Positions 24,358-37,390 of a DNA stretch of 64,000 nt are shown here, piece by piece. Source of the DNA: Pegea sp. RAD2-039. Lineage: Eukaryota > Chordata > Thaliacea > Salpida > Salpidae. The stretch is from the NCBI GenBank assembly GCA_034620365.1, contig JAQGEQ010000299.1:1240001-1304000 (forward strand), in the 5' to 3' direction. The position numbers and the translations under genes were made by a program. The notes under the pieces are model-generated. The model searched no databases and was not told the DNA's origin. It saw only the letters and a list, made by a program, of their open reading frames with translations. Numbering within the stretch: the stretch's first letter is position 1; every line of letters begins with the position of its first letter.

Positions 24358-27300
24358 CAAATAACATCTAATAAGTTAGAAATATAGAAAGCAAAAGATG
24401 TAAAAAATGTTGTTTTGGTAAAATTTTTACTCGTAAAATAAATATTTAAATTGAAAGTTAAATCAAATTTTTTTTCGAAATTGATAAAAGTTTTGTAGTA
24501 ATGATTACTATCACTAGATTCTAGATATCTCAGCTTCTTCACTTTAAAAATTCAAGACATTTAATTAACAAAATCAAACCTAAGTCAGTTGTCTGAAATT
24601 ATAAAAAGTTCTGATTGTTTAATATGTAAAAAAAAGTAAAATAAAAACAAAAAATTCTTAAATAATTTTTTTAAACAAAAATTCTCACAGAGTTCTTAAA
24701 CCAGCATTTATAAAATAATCTATAATTGAGGTCACGCTATCACCATCTATAGATATCTAAAAAAAGCTCACAACCAACCAGTTAATAAACACCTCAGTTT
24801 ACTGAGAAATATTTCTTTATACTTATCTGAGTCTCTTTTTAAAAAGGTACAGTATCTCTCTTCTTTTTTCCCAGTTCTCTTCTCTTAGATGTACCGACCT
24901 GAGATCCCTATTTTGCACTCTCTAACAATGTTGCTTCAAAATATTGAATAAACAAATGAAGACTAAGACACAATTATTTTCTTCTAAAGGTATGTAAGGA
25001 TAATTAAAGCAAAAGTTTGAGTAAACTTTCTCGAAGTTTTTATTTCTAAGTATATTCTTCTGAAAATCACCAACTTATAACAGCTGCAAAACGTATCTTT
25101 GATCTTTTGAAACAACAGACAGAATTTGATGATTTTAAAGCTGATAAATTTGACATCGATGCCAACACATCTTCTACGATAGCCACACCTGCATGAAAAC
25201 TCAAATTAAATCGTCAGGAATTCCAACGAAACTTTATATTTGAAGTCAATTACAATTTTGTTCTGGTCGCTATCGCTTCTGCCACTGCTACTGCATATAA
25301 TGGGTCACTTAGAAGGCTTAAATGTCATAAAAGACTTATTCTTTGAATTGGTAAATCTTTGATGTCGTTTGAAACGATGATAATTGGCCCATGAAGACTT
25401 GTCACTTTTGTCGGCAGCTCATTTTCGCAAAAAAAACAATTTGTAAACCTCTTGAGAGGTGTTTATTGGAAAAAGTAAAGTTTTTGAGAATAATTTTTAG
25501 ATTTGAAACATCTTTCAGCTCTAAAGTAAGCTACCTAATAATCAATTCAAGACTTCAATAAAAAAAAAAAAAAAAATTAAACACCTCTTCGCAGTACAAC
25601 TGATTTTCAGAATAAATTCATCAAATATAAAAACAATAAAAATCTTTTTCCTAAACCACAATTTATCCGAAGTATAACTAGTGCAAACAAGAAGAGATAA
25701 TCTCAGCAGAGTTGATTCAGACTTTTCATCTAAGTACTCATCTTATTCAGTACTTGAATATACTCAAACTCAATCTAAGCCCACTTATAATCAAGTTTAC
25801 ATTTTTTGCAGTTAGTACAACGCAGCAGCTCATGCTAACTCAAATAAAAGAGATAGCTGTAGACTCGCTGTCACTTACTAAGATTTGGAAAACATATCAA
25901 ATTATTCCTGGTGAGTTTTTAAAGTAAAGAAAACCATTCAAGCGCGAAATTTTTAGTCCGGTAATTTTAGGAATACATTTTCCTAAGGTAATCTTTTACA
26001 AATACTAAAAGAAGTTTTAAAATGTATTAATCAATTTTGCCAACCAAATTATCTTTTGAAAATACTCATTTACACGAATCTTTAATTAATTTTATTCTAT
26101 TTTGGATATTAGGTAAAAACTAAATTTAATCAAGTCTTTCCTGTTTTACTTATTTAATTATGTTGACTCATAATAAAATGTTTAGTGTTTTCTGTAAAAC
26201 AGACTTAAACAATTTTTATTTAATTTATCTTAAAACCTTTAAATTAAAATTGATTAAATTTAAAAATTACAGAATAAAATCGTATCTGGTATAAATTAGT
26301 ATTAAATGATTTCATGTTTTAGCACAAAGAACTGACAATAAGAATTACTTAATTGAAAACCTACAAAAATCTTTACAACTTACCCCAATATGATTTTTTT
26401 TTCAACAGTTAACTTTAAAACCTTTTTCTAAGTTAACATTTCTTTAGTAAGGACATTATAAATCTTAAACAACTATACATTTTCTATTGGATCCTTACTT
26501 AGCTATCAGCTTGATGCAGTTTTACAAAATATTAAGGCAAAATTGTTATGACAATAAATATTTGAGTTATACTTGGTTACTCCAATAGAGTTTGCATTTA
26601 AATGATCTAATTCAAGATTCCAAAAATTACTTTTACATTTTTCAAAACTATAAGATAAACAACTAGTAAAACACTAATTTCCTGTCTTTAAATTGGAAGT
26701 AATTGTAGTATTATGTTGCTGTAATCAATCATAAATTAATAGAATTTTATTTAATTAGTGCATACACATAATACCATAGCACAACAAATTAAAATTGTTG
26801 ATGTTTTAGTTGTAAATTACATTGTTTTGTTAACTAATCCTTTGAAACTAGTCACTATCTTACTAGTTACGTAATGTTAACCTTTTAAACTGCATTTGTT
26901 TTTATGATTGATTAAACAAATATTTGATTCAAAAAAAGTGCTTTGATGTCTTATCGAATAAAATTTGATACCTACTATTTTAGAAATAACACCAAAGGAA
27001 AACTTAAATTCTAAAAACGAACCTAAAATGACGTAATACTTTAGTAAGAACCATCTACAAAATGTATATTTTTCTTATTTCTAATTGCTGCCAAATCATA
27101 TTTAAGATATCAACAAAGATTATTCTTTTCAAAGTAAAGCTTTTTATAAAATATATGAAGTGATTAATAAGAGCTTATTTATCAGATTTAAATAAGAAGT
27201 TCTACCGCTGATTATTAATTTTCATCTAAATATTTTAATCATTCAACGAAAGTAAAAATATTGAAATATATTAAACCATTTATTTAAACTAATTATTTAA

Positions 27301-27359
27301 ACTAATTAAATTTCCTATGATTATCTAAATAAATTTCTAGTTACAAAATTATTAGAAGA
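24358..27359. other. Intergenic upstream of bZIP gene 2
   Basis: Must contain the bZIP gene 2 promoter, which I cannot pinpoint. A 15-20 bp poly(A) run lies near 25558-25577. A 48-codon open stretch on the plus strand (25050-25196, including AAKRIFDLLKQQTEFDDFK) looks protein-like but is unassigned. Confidence 0.4.
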
Positions 27360-27740
27360 TAAAAACTATTTTTTGAGAATCTACGTCGCTTCTTGAATGT
27401 AAAACTCAGCGATTGTTTTTCATGTGTTTAAAAGTAATCCACTTTCAAACAGTAAAGATTTTACGTTTCTTTTCTCCTTTAACTTTTTCAAAATTTCTCG
27501 TTTGAACTGTCAAAGAAAATTCGACAAATATCGGTTCTTGTCGACCTAGTTATAATCACAAAAAAGTCAGAATTGTGAAAGCTAGAGTAACTATATCGTC
27601 TTCAAATCCCGGTAAGTATCAATTTATAGAACCCATTTTCTAAGAAATGCTGTTAATTATTCAAATATTCCGCAGATAGATTTGACAAATTATTTACAAA
27701 TACCTTGCCGTGTTTATCATGAACGGAAACACTAAAAAGA
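27360..27740 (+). promoter_or_regulatory. CpG-richer candidate promoter and non-coding first exon
   Basis: CpG dinucleotides are noticeably more frequent here than in the flanks. A strong donor, CCCG|GTAAGT, occurs at 27611/27612, and a matching acceptor CGCAG at 27671-27675. The next exon carries an ATG at 27719 opening 44 codons with an SCFTCD motif (to 27853). This may be the start of a gene on the plus strand, possibly the 5' UTR of STKLD1, whose ATG at 30391 follows an acceptor-like GTATAG. Not proven. Confidence 0.25.
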
Positions 27741-27853
27741 CTCCAAAAAAGAATAAAGTTTCATGTTTCACTTGTGATGCAAATCTTAAAATCTTTGAAA
27801 GTTTGAAAATAAATCAAATATTGTTGAACAGTTTGAAAAATAATGAATTTTGA

Positions 27854-30390
27854 TTTTCCTGCTACGTGTAATTTATTTGTAATTAATTGTTTTAGTTTAA
27901 AAAAGATCTTATTCTAACTTTTCAGTAACTTTTCAAAATTTTCTTTTTGAAATAATTAAGATAAGGTGTTTAAGCATTTAATTATTACTCTTGACAAGGT
28001 TTCAAAAGAAATAACTCTGCATTTAAAGTTATATATAAAAGTAAACTAAAACAAACTATTTTTAATCTAATTTAAAAAAATATTGTGAAATTATTTTAAA
28101 AGTAATTTAAGAAAATAAAAAAATACTTATCTAAAAAAATTTAATAGTTTTATAATAAAATTAGTTTATATATATTTTAGTAATTATTTCTATAAGTAGT
28201 AATGTTGATTTTGCTAAAATGTTTGTTGATTGTGAAAGTTATTTCGTAATCAAACAAAACTAATTTAATAAATTAAAACTTAAATTTTTTAGATATTTAG
28301 TAAATGGCAATAGAAATATAAAAAAACTCATAGATATTTTTTCTTAAACAGTTTTTCGTATCATCAAATGCAGACGCTGTAAACCGACTGAATAATTTTC
28401 CCTATTTGCTTTTTATTAAGATTATTTTAATATATGTTTTTTATTTTATTTCAAATGGTTAAGTGTGAACCTTTAGCTCCTTCATTTTTTTGGTTTTAAT
28501 TTTAAAATATTCCTGAAGTATAAATAAATAAGAAATAATTAACCAAAGAATGTTGTATGTGGAACGTAAGGTGTAAAAAGGCGAAAACTAATGCTCACAA
28601 TTTGTCTGCTTAGTAAACGAAGCACTTATCTAGATATCTTTCTTCTGAAAAAAAAACTATTAAAGCAAATTAGTTTAATCATTCAGAGCAGCTTTTATTC
28701 ATCATTATATATGTCTTCATCTTCTGCACTTATTTTGAATTTAAAGTTTGCATTTTACTTATGCATCCGCAGTTTCCTTTCTTTATCAATTAGGCTAGAG
28801 TGTGATACTTGAGACCTTTTCATTATCTTTCTATAGACATATTGTTTGGTTTTATTCACTATATTAGCTGTATTATTTTTCATCTGCTTCTATGCCTTAG
28901 ATAAAATAATTGTATAGTCTTTTGAGGGATGAATGTTAATATAAATATTATACAGATATAAAATTTAAAATAAATTGTTTAAAAAAAACTATAAGATATC
29001 AGCATAAGTATTAAAAGCTGTTTTATCTAATAAGTTCATGGTCAGTCAATTTTGCTTTACGAGTAAGTAAAATATTCAAAATAATCTGTATATCATCTTC
29101 TACTTAAAAAAATATTTACTTAAAATATGTGATTATGAGACTTTATGAATTAGATATTTATAATTTTATTTTTTCTTAATAAAACACAAAATAATGTTAA
29201 TATTGTTAAGTTCCAGATGTTATTTATTAAAGCTGTTTAAATAGCAACAAAACATTTTAGTTTGTTAATGAACAAAGTAGTTTAATGCACTCTTAAAATT
29301 TGAGCTAACACTATTTTTATATATTCGTTATCTTTGAAATCTAAGTTTAACTGAGATATACCTTAAATAAATTAACTATATTTTCACTCTTTAATCTCAG
29401 CGTAAGATTAAATTTTAGCAAAGACTTTTTTATGATTTCTATTGTCATATAAAAACATAGTTTTTGTTCTAATTGTCCAATTATTAATAATATTTTCAAG
29501 AGTCTATAATTTTTTATAAATTTATTATTTTTTGATTCGAAAATGATTATATTTGAATCATTTTGAAATGCTTATTTAAGTGTTTAACAATTTTAACAAG
29601 CATTTTTATTGCGAAACTGTTATTTTGCTAGTATCCATGTTTAGATGCTATGGACGCGTTAATGTTTAAACAGTTTAAGTTTTAAATTTTTTGTAGATGG
29701 TTGTGAAAAAAATTGAACATTTAATCATTTGAAAATATTTTTTTTGTATAGTTATGTTTTTGTAAAGTTAATTTATAAGTTAGTTTATAACTTTTGTTTT
29801 GCACGTTTGCTTCTAAATAAATTTATTCTACATTAAGTGAATTATATTATTTAGTTTAGTTAAATATTTTTTATTTGTAAATTTCTTTGTGCGGTGACTT
29901 AAGAAATATTTCGTTTTGTAATTATTCATCAAATAAGGAGCATTAATGGTTAAAATATTGTAACATGATATATAGTGTAAAATAAAGGAATATATATCAA
30001 ACCATAATATTTCAAATGATTTGTGTCTTTTTATATTTTATGAACAAGGCTTTTGATTTATTTGTTGACAAAAATTTGTACTTTTGAGGTTGTGGACATT
30101 TATATTCATTTAAATAGTGTTTGGATTGTATAGATTGTATAATTTATAAACATTTTATTAACTTGATTGATCAACATTTATTTTGGTATTTAATAAAGCT
30201 TATTTAACTTAAGATGAAAGGAAAACTATTAAAATTTATCTTAACATCTTAGCTGTTTAAAAATTAAAAACTTCAAATGTAATATTATCCTGTTTTTTTA
30301 ATTAGATATTTTTTTAAAATAATTTTAATCATTTTTTTGTATATTAAATTTGGCTCATTTTATTTGAAAAGGTTTCTAGTTAGTGTATAG
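27854..30390. other. AT-rich stretch upstream of STKLD1, nothing recognised
   Basis: Either intergenic or the first intron of the kinase gene. Only chance open frames such as 28591-28812 occur. Confidence 0.45.
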
Positions 30391-33300
30391 ATGGAAAATT
30401 ATAAAGTAAGAAACTGTTTTAGTCTTATATTATGCATTAAAATGAACTTCATAAAAAATAACTTGAGATTTACAAAAAATACTGCAGAATTAAATTTAAC
30501 AAAATTATAATGTTATTAATTAGTTTGTTAATATTTTTAAATTTATGCATTTTTTCATCGTTATTCAATAACATTTTATATCTCAAAATGTTTAATTGAT
30601 CTAAATTAATGATTATTATTATAAATTCAATTTGCTTTGTTCATTATTAATTAATTAAACTTTTTAGCAAAATTCAACAAACTAATTTTTTTATGATTTT
30701 TAATATTTTTATAGCTGCTACAAAAGCTTGGTAAGGGCGCTCAGGGGTCCGTATACTTAGTTGAATGTAATGAAGACAAGAATACATATGTGTTAAAAAA
30801 GATTGAGTGTAATGATGAACATGAAGCTAATAAAGCATTTAAAGAAGTAACTCATTATTAGATAAAACTAATGTAATAATGAATTAAGTTTATTTTCTGT
30901 TAATATTTTTGGTGTTAACAGCTTACTGTTAGATATTATGGTGCAGCTATATGCCTATTTTACAAATTATTTGATTTTATAGGCAATGGCTCTGCAAGAA
31001 CTTCGTCATGAATTTATTTGTGGGTACAAGGAATTTTTCGTCACATGGGACAAAGAAGAGGAAGCAATGTTTGTTTGTATTGTCATGAACTATTATGAAA
31101 TGGGTGATTTGGCTAAAGTAATAAAAACTAAAAGAGCTAAGAAGGAAAAAATTGAAAAAATGGTGATGATAGTTGATTTACTTTTTTATGTGGAATCGTT
31201 TTTATTGGCTACATGTTTGTGTCTCTGTCACCTACATATTAATTTATTTTAAGTAAAACTATTTTATCTCATAAAAATTTGAAAGATTCAAAGACGTCAC
31301 TAAACAAACATTTAAGTCTCAATTACAAGAAATATTTTTCTGTTTTTCTTGTATCTACAAAACCCTTAGAACTTATTGTTTCTTTAAATAATTTGATATG
31401 TTCAGAAATCTTTATGATGTTTATTATGTACCTTGAAAGACTATTTTGTAGATACATTAAACAAGTCAGCAGCTTCTTATAAAACATGATTAAAAAACTG
31501 ATTTAAAATTATTTTATTTTACTTCATTAAACAAAAACTTTATATAATCCTCAAAATCTTTTAACAGATATTAAAAAAATGGTTGGGGCAGATATTGGAA
31601 GCTTTAGTTTTTGTTCACAAGAAACGAGTAATCCACAGAGACCTAAAACCAAGTAATATCTTCATGACTACCAACTTGAATATAACAATTGGAGATTTTG
31701 GGGTGTCCACTGTTATGGGGGATGCAAGAACCAGAACAAGAACCACAGTTGGTATGAAGTTGTTTAATGTAACTTCCTCTAGTCAAAATTGAAAGCTTCT
31801 AGCACGTTTTTGCCTTTACATTTGACATAATTTTTGGTTATTCTATTTGTCTGGTAATAACTGTAAGTTTATTACTTATTTATTGTTAGGGTGTTACATT
31901 GGATCTTTCCATCTGTATGAAGCAACCACAACTTTAATAATTTTTCAGCAAAAATTTATGTTTTTGATTCTTTTAATTTGATTAACGACTTTTTTTGGCA
32001 TCCTCATAAATCATGTTTTATAGAAATCATACTTTTATTTGGTGGTTTTGAGTATTTGCTTATAAACTTTGGTTTAATTGTTTAAATACATAAAAAAATC
32101 CACGAGAAAATTGAAATGAAAGAAAGCACGTTTACTATAAAATAAGATATGTTTGTTAGACATATTTATTATATTGACCGAATAAACTGACAATATTTTC
32201 ATTCTAACAGTCTTTTAAAACTTTGATTTTTAACAACCAGCTAAAAATTGATCACCAATTCAGTAAAGTTTAAAAAACATTAAAATTTATCTTTAAAATA
32301 ACTAAAGAAAATTTATATAAGCAAATCTAGTAGTTTGAAGAATTAACTGGAATCATTTCTGTAGGATCGATGATTTGGATGGCTCCTGAAGTGATGGAGA
32401 GACCTTATGATGAGCGAAGTGATGTGTGGTCGTTTGGTTGTATCATTTTAGAGTTGGCTACTTGTGGTTTTCTAGATGTAACTTTTCGTTCCTTTTTCTT
32501 AATTTAAAGTTATTAAAGACATTAAAGTGTTTATCAATTGGTTTAATTAATTTTTATATTTTTGATTTTAGTCTCAAGAAATCTCTTCAATCTTATTTGA
32601 GATCAAACAAAACCCTCAATGTTTAGAAGATAATCTCTCATTACTAGTTAATGAAGGGTATTCACCTCGTTTGTCACAACTCATCAGAGATATGTTGAGA
32701 AGGAATTTTCAGCAACGGCCTACTGCTATGTAAGTTGTAAAGCTGTAAAAACCTTTCAAATGATTTCAAACTTTTATTGTAAACAGTGATCTTCTTTCGT
32801 ATCCTTACGTGAAAGAGTGTTTGATGTTAAACCCTTCTAGCCAACTTGTAGAAAAGAAAAAACAAACCAACAAACCGATTGGTTGGTTTCAAATCACTCA
32901 TTTCCATAATTTAAAATATTTCAACTAATTTGTAGTTAACTCCACCTAGTGGTCATCTGTTGAATTAAATATCTTCTTTAAAGATCCGATGCCCAAGAGC
33001 AAATCTCCGGGAGATCTTTTTTCATATATGCAGAAACAAGTGACAAACGCTGAAGCTCAAACTTCTCCATTTAAACAGTTGGCTGCTGAAACTCAAAAAA
33101 ACAAAATTTATTGTTAGTGTCTTTGATTTACAACTGATGTGTAATTGATGCTGATCTCAGGTTCTAAGATTGATCCAAAGATGAGGAGGTTGATTTGTGA
33201 AATCATGAAAAACAATACGGACTGTTTAGAACTTCAATTAAATGGATGTAAAGTAAATAGAAAATTAGAATTTTCAGGAGTCTATATCATTAATCTTACA

Positions 33301-34800
33301 ATTTTTGCAGATTCTTCTAAATTTGATTGAAAAATCCCCTGAACAAAGCAAGATTCTTTTCGAAAAGGAATCCATTTCTGCTGTTATATCCGCAATGAAG
33401 TCGGATTCTACTCATAGAGATCTACAACTTGTGTCTTCATCTTTGATCATGGTTCTATCTTCTGAAGGTAATTGATCGCAAGTAAAGATCATCACTGATT
33501 TAATCTTTACAGAAGACGCAGCTGAAAAGATTGGAGAGTTAGGAGGTGTTCAAGATATTTTATCCCTTCTTCGACAGTTTAAGAAGGATGCAGAGATCTG
33601 TTTGAAGTGTTGTTCCGCTCTGTGGAGTCTTTGTGTCAATGGTGAGTTAATTTGATCTTTCAATTGAAGTTGAAAGCAAGGATTTTTTTGCAGAGTATAA
33701 TGCAGGGATTGTGACTGAAGAAAAAGGAGTGCAGGACATTTGTAATGTGATCGAACTTCATTCCAAAACCCCAGACGTTCTGGAAACTGCTTGTTCTGCT
33801 ATATGGTCTTTATCTTTGGATGGTTTGTTGCTCTCATAAAAATTCTGCTTTTGGTGATTGATGCCAGCTAATTTAAAAGAAAAATGTTAAAATCTTTATA
33901 TTTGCTTTCATTGCAAGTTACAAATAAAAGTTTCTCTTTTATAATCTCCTTTCTTTAAAAACAAAATATTCTGACTACAATTTGTATCTTCCAGAAAGAA
34001 ATATAAACGTTCTGTGTGATGTAGCTATCTCACAAATTTCTGATGTACTGAAACATCACTACAAACACAGTAAAGTTGTAAAAAGTGCATTGATGGCACT
34101 AGCTACAATAGTAGCAATTGAAGGTAAGATGATTGAAGTAAAATTGCAAAACCATGAAACTTTCTTTAAAAATTGTAGAAGAATGTGCCTACAATGTACT
34201 AGCGTGTGATGCTGGCCTCAAAGTGATGATCAATTGTTACAAGCAACACCGTTTAGAAGCTGAAATTGTTGATAGCTTCGTTACATTACTCGTCGAACTC
34301 ACTGAATATGGTTTGATTGATTTTTTTCAATAATTTAGTTTAATAAATTTGATAAATATTAATTTCATTATTATTCATCAAAATATTTTCTTAATAAACT
34401 TTTTCTTTATTTTCTACATCTAATTTTTGAGATGATTCACAATTATGTCTTCTCAGATAATATTATCCCTGAACTGAAATCATTTGAAGTTAAACTTAAA
34501 CCCGTAGCACTTGAAATTCTTTCCAAATACCGTTCAAATCCGGTAAGAGAATATATTTGAAGTTACAGCTGAAAGTAAAATAAACTTTTTAACATTTTAC
34601 GATTTTTCTGTGTAGTTAAAAATCTATTTTATACTTTTACGTTGTTGATACCATAAAGACGAATTAACTTTTTGGTTTAACTTTTTTGATGCTATTTTAC
34701 ATGTCATTTATGATTTATTACAAATGATTTAGAAACATTTATTTTACAGGATATTGAACCAAATATAAAACAAGTTGTTGAAAAAGTCAAGTTCAAATAA
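30391..34800 (+). CDS. STKLD1: Serine/threonine kinase-like protein with armadillo repeats
   Basis: Exons 30391-30405, 30715-30846, 30983-31162, 31568-31751, 32365-32477, 32572-32729, 32787-32881, 32984-33112, 33161-33252, 33311-33467, 33513-33641, 33694-33822, 33995-34123, 34179-34310, 34457-34542 and 34750-34800 give 636 residues, close to the about 680 of human STKLD1. The start MENYK matches the MEKYQ start of the kinase domain there. The kinase domain (about 1-270) has the Gly loop GKGAQG (11-16), Lys in [13 protein letters not shown] (132-139), DFG (152-154) and APE (177-179). Human STKLD1 lacks HRD and DFG; here they are intact, so catalysis is plausible. The C-terminal half is armadillo-like helices, several encoded one per exon. 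Similarity to STKLD1 runs through CFITW-like ([11 protein letters not shown]), LGQILEAL and [16 protein letters not shown]. Function and substrate are unknown. Confidence 0.9.
32941..32954 (-). promoter_or_regulatory. CTCF-like half match in an STKLD1 intron
   Basis: On the minus strand GACCACTAGGTGGA matches most of the CTCF core but ends GGA instead of GGC. It resembles the full match at 14888. Weak on its own. Confidence 0.2.
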
Positions 34801-35929
34801 AATTATCTTACTTTTGCTGAAGTTCTTTTTCACGAATCAAGAAAACTATTTTTTATTGTATATAATTTAGCAGTAGAACAGACAATCAATTTTATGCTGT
34901 GACCATCTTGTCTTATCAAATGTTTTGCCAAAGATCTTTTTAATTTTTTTCGTGTAACAAATCAGAGATTATCTTACCAGTAATTGAATCATTTTTCATC
35001 TTTGTTCTCATTTTATAATCCTTTTTTTTTAATTAATTTTGTTTTTTTATTTGATCTATGTGAGAACCCTAGCTCTATAAGTTAATGGAGTTCTAAAAAC
35101 ATAACTTTGAATCTTTGTAAAGTTAAACTTGTAAGGCTAAATAGAATTTAAAGTTATATTGCGATGGTTTGTGAAATTTTAAGACAATTATTTATGTATC
35201 ACTTAAATATCTTAAGTAGTTTATGATTCACTAATCTTAATTTATCTCTACACCATATAATAAATTGTTATTTAAACCTTATTTTGCTTTCATTTATGGA
35301 TATGTTTTTTTGTAATATAATGAAGTGTTGTTGTCAACATGATAGAAATATTATTAAAAATTAGGTTTATATTGAAAGTTTTAACAAAAAATTCTTCATC
35401 TATAAATTATATCTTAAATTTTGTACATTTGCATAAACGCATACCTCCGAAAACATAAAAAAATAACTTTTCTAAGAAATAAAATAGAAGTGTATTTTTT
35501 AAATCTAAATAGTTGATCCACATGACTTATAATACGCTTCATTTTTCTTTATGTACAAAGAAATAGAAAAGGTATCAGTAAAACAGTATATAATCTTGTA
35601 AACTATAAGAAAGTTATCTGTAGATAAAATAATTGTTGAGTATACTTAACAAAGTGACTTGACAAAAATGTTCCTTATAACATTCTTATAAAATATATAT
35701 AGTTTGCAAAACACTTTTTTATAGAGTTCTAAGAAATTCAATAAATCAGTTCATGCTAAAAATCTTTTAATTGACTAACGCATAGTATTTAATAATAATT
35801 TTTTTTTAAATAGCATGTATGTTGATTTAAAACACTATAAAATCACCTTCCACAAGTACCATACAACAGAATTAAGGTGTGGTTTATATCTCTAATTTAA
35901 AATTGTTAAAGTCTATAAATAAAAACCTT
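34801..35929. other. 3' flank of STKLD1 and intergenic
   Basis: AT-rich; several AATAAA-like words could end the STKLD1 transcript, for example near 35259. No gene seen. Confidence 0.5.
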
Positions 35930-36873
35930 GACAATTCTCAAGACCCATGGTGGACCTCAAACTTTGTATTTGAAATCATTTGGTTGTTCCTTCTGATTTC
36001 GATTATACGCCTCTTTTAGAAGACGCTTATTTTCTAATCGATCATCTTCACACAATTCTAATGCGCTTGAATTTTTTGTCAAGCTTTAGTTTATACAGCT
36101 GGTTCAGAAACTTACGTTCGTCCTAACTTTCCTGAAATGACACTTTTAACGGTCCCTGATGATCTAAGCTTTTTGCTCCAATCTTTGGAATGTCCACAAA
36201 ATCAAGGCTTTGAGAGCACATTTGATTAAAAATTTACTGTAATCATCTTTATTGTCTCTGAGACTAATAGATGATGACATTGTTTGCTCTGTCCTCACAG
36301 TTCAAAGTAAGTTTTTTGTGCGTGTCGGTGACCTTCTTGAAAAGAAGTTGCACCATGCTAACATTTTTGTCGGAATCGGAATCACCGACCACCGAGGCCG
36401 CTGTGACTGGTTTCTTTGTATAAGCATCCAGTTCATCCATTGATTGAGACAAACTATAAAATTTTTCGTTGATTTCGGCGACATCTTTACCGATTTCAGA
36501 TTTAAATTTGGCCAATTCAGCAGATATCGATTTGTTGATGTCGGACAATAGGTTTGGATTATAATTAGAGGAGGTAGACGTTATGTCAATGGTTCTATAT
36601 TTAATGCAGAACTATCTAAATCCCATTTGCTTCATCTGGTTGTTTTCAAATATTTTATAACTTTTCTTGCTTACATCACTACGGGCGCGATAAGACCAGG
36701 AAAGAAATTTATTACACTCTGTTACCAGAGCAAATTTTATTACAGGATTGGTAATTGCCATCGCAAGCTTGTTTTGATGAAGTCGGTTTGTTAGGAATGG
36801 ACTTTAACTTCTGTAAACTGGAACTTAAGGTTTTGTCGTTTTGATTCGGATCCACCAAAGTTTTTACTTCCAT
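35930..36873 (-). pseudogene. Decayed LINE ORF1 (PHD-like finger, coiled coil, RNA-binding part)
   Basis: The minus strand starts with an ATG at 36873 (MEVKTLVDPNQ). It continues with a ruined PHD-like finger (CNKICSGN, later KKSYKIFENNQ), then a 94-codon open block at 36548-36264 with a coiled coil (SAELAKFKSEIGKDVAEINE) ending EDRANNVIIY. After stops and frameshifts come the degenerate SLDHQGPLKVSF and FKYKV, stop, GPPWVLRIVK. This order (PHD finger, coiled coil, RxNNVIIYG, GPPxKRxIV-like end) is that of CR1/L2-type ORF1 proteins. Several zinc ligands and the frame are lost, so it is a dead copy. Confidence 0.65.
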
Positions 36874-37051
36874 GAAAGATTTTTAGTGTAACAAAACCAA
36901 AAAGTTTGAATCGATTTCTTATCCAAATACATTAATTTATCACAAGTTATATACAGATTAACTACTAAAAATGATTTTATCACAACTTTTAAGACTATTC
37001 AATAGAACATAATATATAACCTTATTCGAATAGAATATCGTTTTCCTTTTC

Positions 37052-37390
37052 CTTATACAAAGACGGTTTCTATAAGCTCAATATAAAATTCTGGCAATAT
37101 CGACGCCTTTTGTTGACCTTGTGTTACTATATAAAATCACTAATGGTTTTTGGCATCTCAACTTCATAGAATACCTTAAAAATCAAAATCTCCGACAGGT
37201 CTTAACAGGCTCCTTGTTCAAAATTAAGCCACTTAAAAAATTTAAGAACACCCAGTGGAGTAAAAGTTTTTAATTAGGATAACTAAGATTTAGAATTCCC
37301 TTCCTGAGTTCATCACTACATCAAAATCTATCGCATCTTTTAAAATTAAAAAAGCAAAAACAAGATTCAAGTAGGTTTCCTAACAACTTA
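37052..37390 (+). pseudogene. Decayed LINE ORF2 C-terminal fragment
   Basis: The plus strand reads LIQRRFL, stop, AQYKILA, then PFVDLVLLYKITNGFWHLNF, EYLKNQNLR, and, after two stops and a frameshift, RNSLPEFITTSKSIASFKIK. This matches the conserved tail of non-LTR retrotransposon ORF2 (RR...DL..lYKI.nG, LR, WNsLP, FK). It is opposite in strand to the adjacent ORF1 relic, so it is a separate insertion or a rearranged one. Confidence 0.6.

Noticed and set aside
25558..25577. Poly(A) run as a retrogene tail
   Set aside because: No processed coding sequence precedes it on either strand; probably a simple A run.
36252..36443. 63-codon plus-strand ORF
   Set aside because: Opposite the LINE ORF1 coiled-coil block, which reads better on the minus strand.
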